A stretch of 5,060 nucleotides of DNA from Paludibacter sp. (GTDB lineage: Bacteria > Bacteroidota > Bacteroidia > Bacteroidales > Paludibacteraceae), in the NCBI GenBank assembly GCA_018054805.1, contig JAGPIU010000097.1, positions 1 to 5,060 of the forward strand. The letters run 5' to 3'. Below, piece after piece: positions 1 through 5,060 of this stretch; the first letter of the stretch is position 1; the number at the start of each line of letters is the position of its first letter. Made by a program: the position numbers and the translations under genes. Under the pieces are notes generated by a model. It was not told where the DNA came from, did not search any database, and saw only the letters and a program-made list of their open reading frames with translations.

Positions 1-7
1 AATTGTC

Positions 8-1078
8 TTATTCTTTAAAATGCAGATAATCCTCAATATTCTCTTTCATCAGAATATCAATGGGCATATAATTTACTTTATTGACTTTCTGTTTAAAAAT
101 CAGCTCAGTACATAAGTCGCGTACCGACAGATAAGCCTGTTTATCTGGTCGTTGTGCAATAAGGAAAGAAATCACACCCTGTTGCAGGTACTTCACATTT
201 TCGTTTAAAAGGTCGTAACCAATCAAACGCACGTCGGAATGATTCAACTCCTGCAAATGCATAGCAAGCCTGTAAACTTTCGAATTAAAGGTAATGGCCG
301 CACGGATATTTTCATGTCTTTCAAATACTTCGGCAAGCGTTTTCAGATTAGCCGTTTCGTCTTTATCGTTCATTTCCACGTTGATAAGCTCAAGACTCTG
401 AAGCCCGTGATCGTCAATATATTTCAGAAATCCGCTTTTACGTGCCAGTGTCTGATTCGACACCGCACCTTTGCGCTGAGTACGCAAAAAAATCACTTTC
501 GAATCAGCAGGCAAATCCTCGAGCAAAAGTCGCGCAGCCACATAACCGCTCTGAAACGAGTTCTGACCATAATATGTGAGGAAATCAGCTTCCTCAATCA
601 TCGAATCGATAAACGAAAACGGAATGCTCTTTTCCTTCAGAGTTTTTGTAAACATCAATGTTTCATCCCTGAAAATGGGTGCCATAAGCACTGCATCGGG
701 CAAACTGTCGGAAATTTCCTCACAGGCAGCTGTAAATGTGGCAGCATCGAACTGATTAAAATACCGTTTGTCGAGTACTATATTATATTGCAGAAATTCA
801 GCAGCAGCCTGATCGAATCCACGCTCCACATTTGCCCAGTAATCGGCTTTTGCATGCTCGGGAATAAGACAAATAAAGCGGTACGATTTTTTGGAAGCCA
901 GCGAACGGGCTATCAGATTAGGCGAATAATTGATCTCGGTCAGCACTTTCTCAACCATTTCGCGACTTTTAGCCGACACTTCACCCCTGTTGTGCAATAC
1001 CCTGTCCACTGTACCTTCCGATACACCCGCAAGTTCTGCAATGTCTTTTATTCTGATTTTTGAATTACTCTCTTTCAT
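8..1078 (-). CDS. LacI-family transcriptional regulator (probable repressor of the hexuronate genes)
   Basis: A cytoplasmic one-component sugar-responsive DNA-binding regulator, 356 residues from the chosen start, a normal LacI-family length. Residues about 10-29 form the N-terminal helix-turn-helix (IKDIAELAGVSEGTVDRVLH). Residues 51-63 (YSPNLIARSLASK) match the hinge helix, with Leu60 where LacI/PurR place the leucine that inserts into a central CG step of the operator. The rest is a periplasmic-binding-protein-like effector domain: GQNSFQSGYVAA at 171-182, IGYD near 286-289, and IAQRPDKQ at 307-314. The usual TVSRVLN reads TVDRVLH here. The frame can be extended to a GTG at 1126, but that codon overlaps the candidate -7 element, so the ATG at 1078 is preferred. 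Its divergent position beside uxaC suggests local control. The effector is unknown; a uronate, KDG or KDPG is an inference. The family call is secure, the regulon is inferred. Confidence 0.93.
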   Translation of the reverse strand: MKESNSKIRIKDIAELAGVSEGTVDRVLHNRGEVSAKSREMVEKVLTEINYSPNLIARSLASKKSYRFICLIPEHAKADYWANVERGFDQAAAEFLQYNIVLDKRYFNQFDAATFTAACEEISDSLPDAVLMAPIFRDETLMFTKTLKEKSIPFSFIDSMIEEADFLTYYGQNSFQSGYVAARLLLEDLPADSKVIFLRTQRKGAVSNQTLARKSGFLKYIDDHGLQSLELINVEMNDKDETANLKTLAEVFERHENIRAAITFNSKVYRLAMHLQELNHSDVRLIGYDLLNENVKYLQQGVISFLIAQRPDKQAYLSVRDLCTELIFKQKVNKVNYMPIDILMKENIEDYLHFKE

Positions 1079-1125
1079 TTTACTAAAATCATAAATCCGT
1101 GTGCGTACACAGTAACAATCTCTCA

Positions 1126-1133
1126 CAAAAGTA
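1126..1133 (-). promoter_or_regulatory. Candidate -7 promoter element for the LacI-family gene
   Basis: Read on the minus strand this is TACTTTTG, a full match to the Bacteroidota -7 consensus TAnnTTTG. It lies about 48 bases upstream of the ATG at 1078, giving an expected leader of about 40 bases. No TTTG or TTG is found at the expected -33 distance, so the promoter would be half-consensus and probably weak, which is common for a regulator gene. Confidence 0.45.
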
Positions 1134-1141
1134 ATATATAT

Positions 1142-1171
1142 TTTGAGAATATAGAATTATTTGTATCTTCG
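1142..1171 (+). promoter_or_regulatory. Candidate promoter for uxaC (Bacteroidota -33/-7 type)
   Basis: TTTG at 1142-1145 is followed after 18 bases by TATCTTCG at 1164-1171, which matches TAnnTTTG at seven of eight positions. Spacing and composition fit the primary sigma factor of Bacteroidota. Transcription would begin near 1176-1180, leaving a leader of about 255 bases before uxaC. A CG-centred palindrome sits just downstream of the expected start, as expected for a repressor site. Confidence 0.6.
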
Positions 1172-1186
1172 TGGGCGAACACGGTG

Positions 1187-1204
1187 ATCAATACCGGTAT
1201 TCAT
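1187..1204. promoter_or_regulatory. Candidate LacI-family operator palindrome
   Basis: The core AATACCGGTATT (1190-1201) is a perfect 12-base palindrome centred on a CG step at 1195/1196. One mismatched pair outward (1189/1202), the flanks AT and AT match again, giving 16 of 18 symmetric positions. LacI-family operators are typically even-length palindromes with a central CG, which the hinge-helix leucine opens. The site lies about 10-25 bases downstream of the predicted uxaC transcription start, suited to repression by blocking. The assignment to the adjacent regulator is inferred; no second copy of the core is found in the window. Confidence 0.55.
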
Positions 1205-1432
1205 AAAAACAATTAAGTATTATATATCAACAACTTACAATCAAACTTACAGTTTCAGACATTCAAATCATGTTGAAAAACATAAAATTGAGCTGTAAAT
1301 TCCCTGTGAAGACCGATAACTAGCATTGTGAGAAAGTGTATTTTTTGACAGAATAGATATAAAAAAATGACGGCACAGGACTCGAATCAAAAATTGAAAT
1401 AAAAACAAAATCACAAAAAAACATAAAGAATA
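1205..1432 (+). other. Long AT-rich untranslated leader of uxaC, no gene seen
   Basis: This stretch between the candidate operator and uxaC holds no convincing gene and no riboswitch that I recognise. It contains a 17-codon open frame at 1270-1323 (MLKNIKLSCKFPVKTDN) without a ribosome-binding signal, a weak 5-bp hairpin with a GAAA loop at 1270-1283, and a short tRNA-3'-end-like sequence on the minus strand at 1368-1386. The last 45 bases are nearly all A and T with no Shine-Dalgarno site, as is usual upstream of Bacteroidota genes. Confidence 0.5.
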
Positions 1433-2839
1433 ATGAAGAACTTTTTAGACGAAAATTTCGTACTGCAGACTGAAACTGCACAGAAGTTGTACCACGAACA
1501 TGCAGCTAAAATGCCAATTATCGACTATCACTGTCACCTTGTACCCTCAATGGTAGCCAATGATCACCAATTCCGTTCGATTACTGAAGCCTGGCTCGGT
1601 GGCGACCACTACAAATGGCGCGCTATGCGTACCAATGGCATCGACGAGAAATACTGCACCGGTAAAGATACCAGCGATTGGGAAAAATTTGAGAAATGGG
1701 CCGAAACTGTGCCTTACACCATGCGTAACCCGCTCTACCACTGGACACATCTCGAACTGAAAACTGCTTTCGGTATCGAGAAACTGCTTTCGCCCAAAAC
1801 AGCACGCGAAATTTTCGACGAGTGTAACGAAAAACTCGCCTCTCCCGAATACACTGCCCGCAACCTTATGCGCAAATACAAAGTGGAAGTGGTTTGTACC
1901 ACCGACGATCCAGTGGATACACTCGAACATCATATCAAGACCCGCAACGACGGCTTCGAAATTAAAATGTTGCCTACATGGCGCCCCGACAAAGCCATGG
2001 CTGTGGAGAGTGCACCGGCTTTCCGCTCGTATGTAGAGCAATTAGCAGGCGTTTCCGACACCAGCATTTCCACTTTCGACGATATGATTCTGGCACTTCG
2101 CAAACGTCAGGATTTCTTTGCCGCACAGGGCTGTAAGCTTTCCGATCACGGTATCGAAGAATTCTACGCCGAAGATTATACCGAAGCTGAGATTAAAGCC
2201 ATTTTCAATAAAATATATGGCGGAAAAGAACTTACCCACGAGGAAATTCTGAAATTCAAATCGGCCATGATGGTGATTTTTGCCGAAATGGATTGGGAAA
2301 AAGGATGGACGCAGCAATTCCACTACGGCGCTATCCGCAACAACAACACACGCCTGTTCAATCAGCTCGGCCCCGATACCGGATTCGACTCTATCGGCAC
2401 TTTCAACACTGCAAAAGCCATGTCAAAATTCCTCAATCGCCTCGACACCAACAACAAACTGGCTAAAACCATTCTATACAACCTCAATCCTGCCGACAAC
2501 GAAATGATTGCCACCATGATTGGTAATTTTCAGGACGGCACTGTAGCCGGAAAGATTCAGTTTGGCTCGGGCTGGTGGTTCCTCGATCAGAAAGACGGTA
2601 TGGAGAAACAAATGAACTCGCTCTCGGTGCTCGGACTGCTCAGCCGCTTTGTGGGCATGCTCACCGATTCGCGCAGCTTCCTCTCCTACCCGCGTCACGA
2701 GTATTTCCGTCGCACGCTGTGTAACCTCCTCGGAAACGATGTGGAACAGGGATTACTTCCGCATCAGGAACTGGATTTTATCGGAAAAATAGTGGAAGAC
2801 ATTAGCTACAACAATGCTAAAAACTTCTTTAAATTCTGA
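1433..2839 (+). CDS. uxaC: Uronate isomerase (glucuronate isomerase) UxaC
   Basis: Converts D-glucuronate to D-fructuronate and D-galacturonate to D-tagaturonate, the first cytoplasmic step of hexuronate breakdown. The protein has 468 residues, about the usual length, and looks complete. It belongs to the amidohydrolase-fold uronate isomerase family. Visible family segments are PIIDYHCHL with the metal-site His33-x-His35, TTDDP at 156-160, PTWRPD at 181-186, HYGAIRNNNTRLFNQLGPDTG from 297, QFGSGWWF at 376-383, and the C-terminal block ending SYPRHEYFRRTLCNLLG. The ATG follows an A-rich stretch, and the reading frame starts directly with the family's usual N-terminus (MKNFLDENFVLQTETAQKLY). 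It is the first plus-strand gene after the divergent regulator, with its own candidate promoter and operator. The next gene, kdgK, follows after 134 bases and belongs to the same pathway. Confidence 0.97.
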   Translation: MKNFLDENFVLQTETAQKLYHEHAAKMPIIDYHCHLVPSMVANDHQFRSITEAWLGGDHYKWRAMRTNGIDEKYCTGKDTSDWEKFEKWAETVPYTMRNPLYHWTHLELKTAFGIEKLLSPKTAREIFDECNEKLASPEYTARNLMRKYKVEVVCTTDDPVDTLEHHIKTRNDGFEIKMLPTWRPDKAMAVESAPAFRSYVEQLAGVSDTSISTFDDMILALRKRQDFFAAQGCKLSDHGIEEFYAEDYTEAEIKAIFNKIYGGKELTHEEILKFKSAMMVIFAEMDWEKGWTQQFHYGAIRNNNTRLFNQLGPDTGFDSIGTFNTAKAMSKFLNRLDTNNKLAKTILYNLNPADNEMIATMIGNFQDGTVAGKIQFGSGWWFLDQKDGMEKQMNSLSVLGLLSRFVGMLTDSRSFLSYPRHEYFRRTLCNLLGNDVEQGLLPHQELDFIGKIVEDISYNNAKNFFKF

Positions 2840-2903
2840 TTTAGTACAATAATGACACTTTTATAACCAAATAATGAACATCTTTGAGAAAATAAGAAGC
2901 TAA

Positions 2904-2935
2904 TTTTGCAACGAAGAAATAATTCATTACTTTTG
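2904..2935 (+). promoter_or_regulatory. Candidate internal promoter for kdgK
   Basis: TTTTG at 2904-2908 is followed after exactly 19 bases by TACTTTTG at 2928-2935, a full match to the Bacteroidota consensus. Transcription would start near 2940, giving a leader of about 34 bases before the ATG at 2974. A second perfect -7 match, TAATTTTG at 2901-2908, overlaps the -33 box, but the nearest TTTG upstream of it (2883-2886) is only 14 bases away, so it is the weaker candidate. No convincing hairpin terminator is seen between uxaC and this site, so read-through from uxaC remains possible. Confidence 0.65.
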
Positions 2936-2973
2936 GTCAACCAATTTAAAATATATTTATTTTTATACAGAAA

Positions 2974-3999
2974 ATGAGCAAAAAGATTGTAACATTAGGA
3001 GAAATTATGCTCCGTTTGTCGACTCCGGGTAACACACGTTTCGTTCAGTCGGATGTTTTTGATGTGGTTTATGGTGGTGGCGAAGCCAATGTAGCCGTAA
3101 GTTGTGCCAACTATGGTCACGAGGCTTACTTCGTAACTAAACTTCCGAAACACGAAATTGGTCAGTCGGCTGTGAATGCTTTGCGCAAATATGGTGTAAA
3201 AACCGATTTCATTGCACGTGGTGGCGATCGCGTAGGTATTTACTACCTCGAAACAGGAGCTTCGATGCGTCCGAGCAAAGTAATTTACGACCGTGCACAT
3301 TCTGCCATTGCCGAAGCCGATGCTGCCGATTTCGATTTCGATGCCATCATGAAAGGCGCTGACTGGTTTCACTGGTCGGGCATTACACCTGCCATTTCCG
3401 ACAAAGCTGCCGAACTTACAAAACTGGCCTGCGAAGCTGCCAAACGCAATGGTGTAACAGTATCTGTCGATCTCAACTTCCGCAAAAAACTCTGGTCAAC
3501 TCAGAAAGCACAATCTATCATGCGCCCGCTTATGCAATATGTGGATGTTTGTATTGGTAACGAGGAAGATGCTGACCTTTGCTTAGGTTTCAAACCCGAT
3601 GCCGACGTCGAAGGCGGACATACCGATGCCGAAGGTTACAAAGGTATTTTTATTCAAATGGCCAAAGAATTCGGTTTTAAATATGTCATTTCCACTTTGC
3701 GCGAATCTTTCTCAGCTTCGCACAACGGTTGGAAAGCCATGATTTACGATGGAAATGAATTCTATACTTCGAAACGTTACGACATCGATCCTATCATCGA
3801 CCGTGTGGGTGGTGGCGACTCATTCTCGGGCGGTATTATCCATGGTTTACTTACAAAACCCAACCAAGGCGAAGCCCTCGAATTTGCAGTAGCAGCCTCT
3901 GCCCTCAAACACACCATCAACGGCGACTTCAACCTCGTATCAATCGAAGAAGTGGAAGCCCTGGCCGGTGGCGATGCAAGCGGTAGAGTACAACGATAA
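2974..3999 (+). CDS. kdgK: 2-keto-3-deoxygluconate kinase KdgK (PfkB/ribokinase family)
   Basis: Phosphorylates 2-keto-3-deoxygluconate with ATP to give KDPG, in the cytoplasm. The protein has 341 residues, near the upper end for this family, and looks complete. The N-terminus (KKIVTLGEIMLRLSTPGNTRF) is typical of KDG kinases. PfkB hallmarks are the YGGGEANVA substrate-side glycine motif at 33-41, VDLNFRKKLW at 165-174, GNEED at 195-199 near the Mg/ATP site, and DRVGGGDSFSGG from 276, where Asp282 is the expected catalytic base. A GNTRF loop near 19-23 also fits sugar-acid kinases. The context beside UxaC and a KDPG aldolase favours KDG over fructose or ribose as substrate. Alternatives such as 2-keto-3-deoxygalactonate kinase activity cannot be excluded. 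A candidate promoter lies just upstream, so it may be expressed partly independently of uxaC. Confidence 0.94.
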   Translation: MSKKIVTLGEIMLRLSTPGNTRFVQSDVFDVVYGGGEANVAVSCANYGHEAYFVTKLPKHEIGQSAVNALRKYGVKTDFIARGGDRVGIYYLETGASMRPSKVIYDRAHSAIAEADAADFDFDAIMKGADWFHWSGITPAISDKAAELTKLACEAAKRNGVTVSVDLNFRKKLWSTQKAQSIMRPLMQYVDVCIGNEEDADLCLGFKPDADVEGGHTDAEGYKGIFIQMAKEFGFKYVISTLRESFSASHNGWKAMIYDGNEFYTSKRYDIDPIIDRVGGGDSFSGGIIHGLLTKPNQGEALEFAVAASALKHTINGDFNLVSIEEVEALAGGDASGRVQR

Positions 4000-4015
4000 A
4001 ACATTTACTATTTTT

Positions 4016-4073
4016 TCATTTACCATTTACTATTTTCGAGAAAAACAACTTTCAGGTAGTAAATGGTAAATGA
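4016..4073. repeat. Perfect 17-bp inverted repeat after kdgK (possible terminator or mobile-repeat end)
   Basis: TCATTTACCATTTACTA at 4016-4032 is the exact reverse complement of TAGTAAATGGTAAATGA at 4057-4073, leaving a 24-base loop. It starts 16 bases after the kdgK stop. The stem is AT-rich and is not followed by a clean T run, so it is an atypical terminator; mRNA 3'-end protection is another option. Each arm is itself built of the heptamer GTAAATR, and another copy of that unit lies just upstream at 4002-4010, reading as CATTTACTA on the plus strand. Confidence 0.8.
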
Positions 4074-4148
4074 TTTAGTTTTAAATGATAAATCCAGGCA
4101 CATGACAAACAATTATTTAGTTCAACATTAACAAATAACGATAAGTAT

Positions 4149-4240
4149 CTTATCAGTTTTTACGAAGTAAATAAATCAGTATTAAATTCGCTCTTATAAC
4201 TTATAAATCAGTATATATCTGCCTTATCAGTTTTATCTGC
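4149..4240. repeat. Cluster of nested 12-bp direct repeats containing ATCAGT
   Basis: CTTATCAGTTTT occurs at 4149-4160 and 4223-4234. Between these copies ATAAATCAGTAT occurs at 4171-4182 and 4203-4214, giving an A-B-B-A order in which every unit contains ATCAGT in the same orientation. Also present are a tandem CTTATAA pair at 4193-4206 and ATCTGC at 4217-4222 and 4235-4240. No gene or consensus promoter is seen here. The function is unknown; a dispersed intergenic repeat or a multi-site regulator-binding region are both possible. Confidence 0.75.
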
Positions 4241-4263
4241 GTTCCGTTTTTTATCATGTATTT

Positions 4264-4300
4264 AAATGGTAAATAGTAAATAATTAAATAGTAAATAATA
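4264..4300 (+). repeat. GTAAATR heptamer repeats directly upstream of kdgA
   Basis: AAATGGTAAATAGTAAATA at 4264-4282 is followed by a second run, TAAATAGTAAATAATAA, that ends three bases before the kdgA start codon. The 11-base core AAATGGTAAAT is shared with both arms of the inverted repeat after kdgK (4061-4071 direct, 4018-4028 inverted). The same unit therefore brackets the kdgK-kdgA gap in opposite orientations. The run also forms the AT-rich translation start region of kdgA, which lacks a Shine-Dalgarno site. Confidence 0.7.
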
Positions 4301-4303
4301 ATT

Positions 4304-4969
4304 ATGCGATTTTCAAAACTACAGGTTCTCACAGCCATGAAGGAAACCGGCATGGTGCCCGTTTTCTACAACAGCGACCTTGAGACTTCGAAACAGGTAG
4401 TGAAAGCCTGCTACGAAGGTGGCGTTCGTGCTTTCGAATTTACCAATCGTGGCGACTTTGCACACGAAGTATTTGGCGAGCTGGTAAAATTTGCTGCCAA
4501 AGAATGTCCTGAAATGATTATGGGCATTGGTTCCATTGTCGACGCTCCTACCGCAGCACTTTACATTCAGCTGGGTGCTAACTTTTTGGTAGGCCCGCTC
4601 TTCAATCCCGAAGTAGCAAAGGTAGCCAATCGTCGTCTGATTCCTTACGCTCCGGGCTGTGGTTCGGTGAGCGAAGTGGGATTTGCACAGGAAGCTGGTT
4701 GCGATATTTGCAAGGTTTTCCCCGGCGATGTGTTGGGTGCAGGCTTTGTAAAAGGACTCAAAGCGCCTATGCCATGGTCGAACCTTATGGTGACCGGCGG
4801 CGTAAAACCCGAAGAAGCCAACCTGAAAAGCTGGTTCGATGCTGGTGTTACCTGCGTGGGAATGGGCTCAAATCTTTTCCCTGCCGACATGATGAAAGCA
4901 AAAGACTGGGCAGGAATTACCAAACTTTGCAGTGATGCACTGGAAATTATACGGAAAGTTCGTAAATAA
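4304..4969 (+). CDS. eda: KDPG/KHG aldolase (2-dehydro-3-deoxyphosphogluconate aldolase)
   Basis: Cleaves KDPG to pyruvate and glyceraldehyde-3-phosphate, the final step of the hexuronate and Entner-Doudoroff routes. The gene is also called kdgA. The protein has 221 residues, close to the family norm of about 210-220, and is a single class I aldolase TIM barrel. Glu45 in [10 protein letters not shown] fits the catalytic acid/base of Eda, and Lys137 in [10 protein letters not shown] fits the Schiff-base lysine. The phosphate-binding loops are seen as VTGGVKPEE and VGMGSNLF. The [26 protein letters not shown] block is also typical. It follows kdgK after a repeat-filled gap of 304 bases in which I find no consensus promoter, so it may depend on read-through or on a non-consensus start. 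A probable transporter begins 31 bases downstream, suggesting a shared transcript. Confidence 0.95.
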   Translation: MRFSKLQVLTAMKETGMVPVFYNSDLETSKQVVKACYEGGVRAFEFTNRGDFAHEVFGELVKFAAKECPEMIMGIGSIVDAPTAALYIQLGANFLVGPLFNPEVAKVANRRLIPYAPGCGSVSEVGFAQEAGCDICKVFPGDVLGAGFVKGLKAPMPWSNLMVTGGVKPEEANLKSWFDAGVTCVGMGSNLFPADMMKAKDWAGITKLCSDALEIIRKVRK

Positions 4970-5000
4970 TTAATAAAAATCTAATTTCAAAAAGAATGAC

Positions 5001-5060
5001 ATGAGTAAATTGAATGAAGCAACTCAAAAAATGTCGCAGTACAGATGGACGATAGTAGCA
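5001..5060 (+). CDS. N-terminus of a probable MFS hexuronate transporter (ExuT-like), cut by the window end
   Basis: An open frame starts at ATG 5001 and runs to the last base of the window, 20 codons with no stop. It begins MSKLNEATQKM and continues SQYRWTIVA. A short polar start followed by YRWTIVA is typical of the entry into the first membrane helix of anion:cation symporter-type major facilitator transporters, which include the hexuronate transporter ExuT. An earlier ATG at 4996 stops after two codons and is excluded. The gene starts 31 bases after the aldolase stop with no obvious terminator, so it probably belongs to the same operon and would supply the uronate substrate. With only 20 residues visible, the family is inferred from this short motif and the context; substrate and length cannot be judged. 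Confidence 0.6.
   Translation, partial: MSKLNEATQKMSQYRWTIVA

Noticed and set aside
239..1063. Long open frame on the plus strand opposite the regulator gene
   Set aside because: It lies entirely antisense to a clear LacI-family gene, has no recognisable motif and an implausible composition, so it is a shadow frame.
1079..1126. Sixteen-residue N-terminal extension of the LacI-family protein from a GTG at 1126
   Set aside because: The GTG overlaps the candidate -7 element, the extra residues are not part of the family's usual start, and the ATG at 1078 sits at the normal distance before the helix-turn-helix.
1270..1323. Seventeen-codon leader peptide before uxaC
   Set aside because: There is no ribosome-binding signal, no run of regulatory codons and no terminator/antiterminator pair; a frame this short is expected by chance.
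1345..1350. TTGACA resembling an E. coli sigma-70 -35 box
   Set aside because: No -10 box lies at the right distance, and this motif is not the promoter type used in Bacteroidota.
1547..2041. Open frame on the minus strand inside uxaC
   Set aside because: The protein is rich in Cys, His and Phe as expected for the reverse of a conserved gene, and uxaC fully explains the region.
2996..3001. AGGAG-like purine run near the kdgK start
   Set aside because: It lies inside the coding sequence after the start codon, encodes the conserved LGE residues, and precedes no plausible alternative start.
4000..4303. CRISPR array in the kdgK-kdgA gap
   Set aside because: The repeats are too short and too simple, spacing is irregular, orientation is mixed, and no cas gene is present.
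4996..5004. ATG at 4996 as start of the transporter gene
   Set aside because: It reaches a stop after two codons; the ATG at 5001 opens the frame that continues to the window end.

Overview
The window carries most of a hexuronate (glucuronate/galacturonate) catabolic locus from a bacterium of the phylum Bacteroidota, probably order Bacteroidales. Three things support that placement. Candidate promoters fit the Bacteroidota pattern (TTTG, a gap of about 19 bases, then TAnnTTTG). The start codons follow A-rich stretches without clear Shine-Dalgarno sites. All predicted proteins look like Bacteroidota versions of their families. No species can be named from the sequence alone.

Layout: a LacI-type regulator occupies 8-1078 on the minus strand. 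A 354-base divergent control region (1079-1432) separates it from the plus-strand genes. That region has overlapping divergent promoters, a palindrome with a central CG that suits a LacI-family operator, and a long AT-rich leader. Then follow uxaC (uronate isomerase, 1433-2839), a 134-base gap with a strong candidate promoter, kdgK (2-keto-3-deoxygluconate kinase, 2974-3999), a 304-base gap made largely of short direct and inverted repeats, kdgA/eda (KDPG aldolase, 4304-4969), and the first 20 codons of a probable major facilitator superfamily uronate transporter (5001 to the window end).

How the genes work together: the transporter would import the hexuronate. UxaC isomerises it to fructuronate or tagaturonate. 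KdgK phosphorylates 2-keto-3-deoxygluconate (KDG), and the aldolase splits KDPG into pyruvate and glyceraldehyde-3-phosphate. The two steps between UxaC and KdgK (reductase UxaB/UxuB, dehydratase UxaA/UxuA) are not in the window and probably lie beyond 5060 or elsewhere. The divergent regulator is most likely a local repressor released by a pathway intermediate.

I found no sign of an undescribed biological system. The genes are a conventional pathway. The parts most worth a second look are non-coding: the candidate operator at 1187-1204, the overlapping divergent promoters, a tRNA 3'-end-like fragment in the uxaC leader, and the repeat-dense kdgK-kdgA gap.
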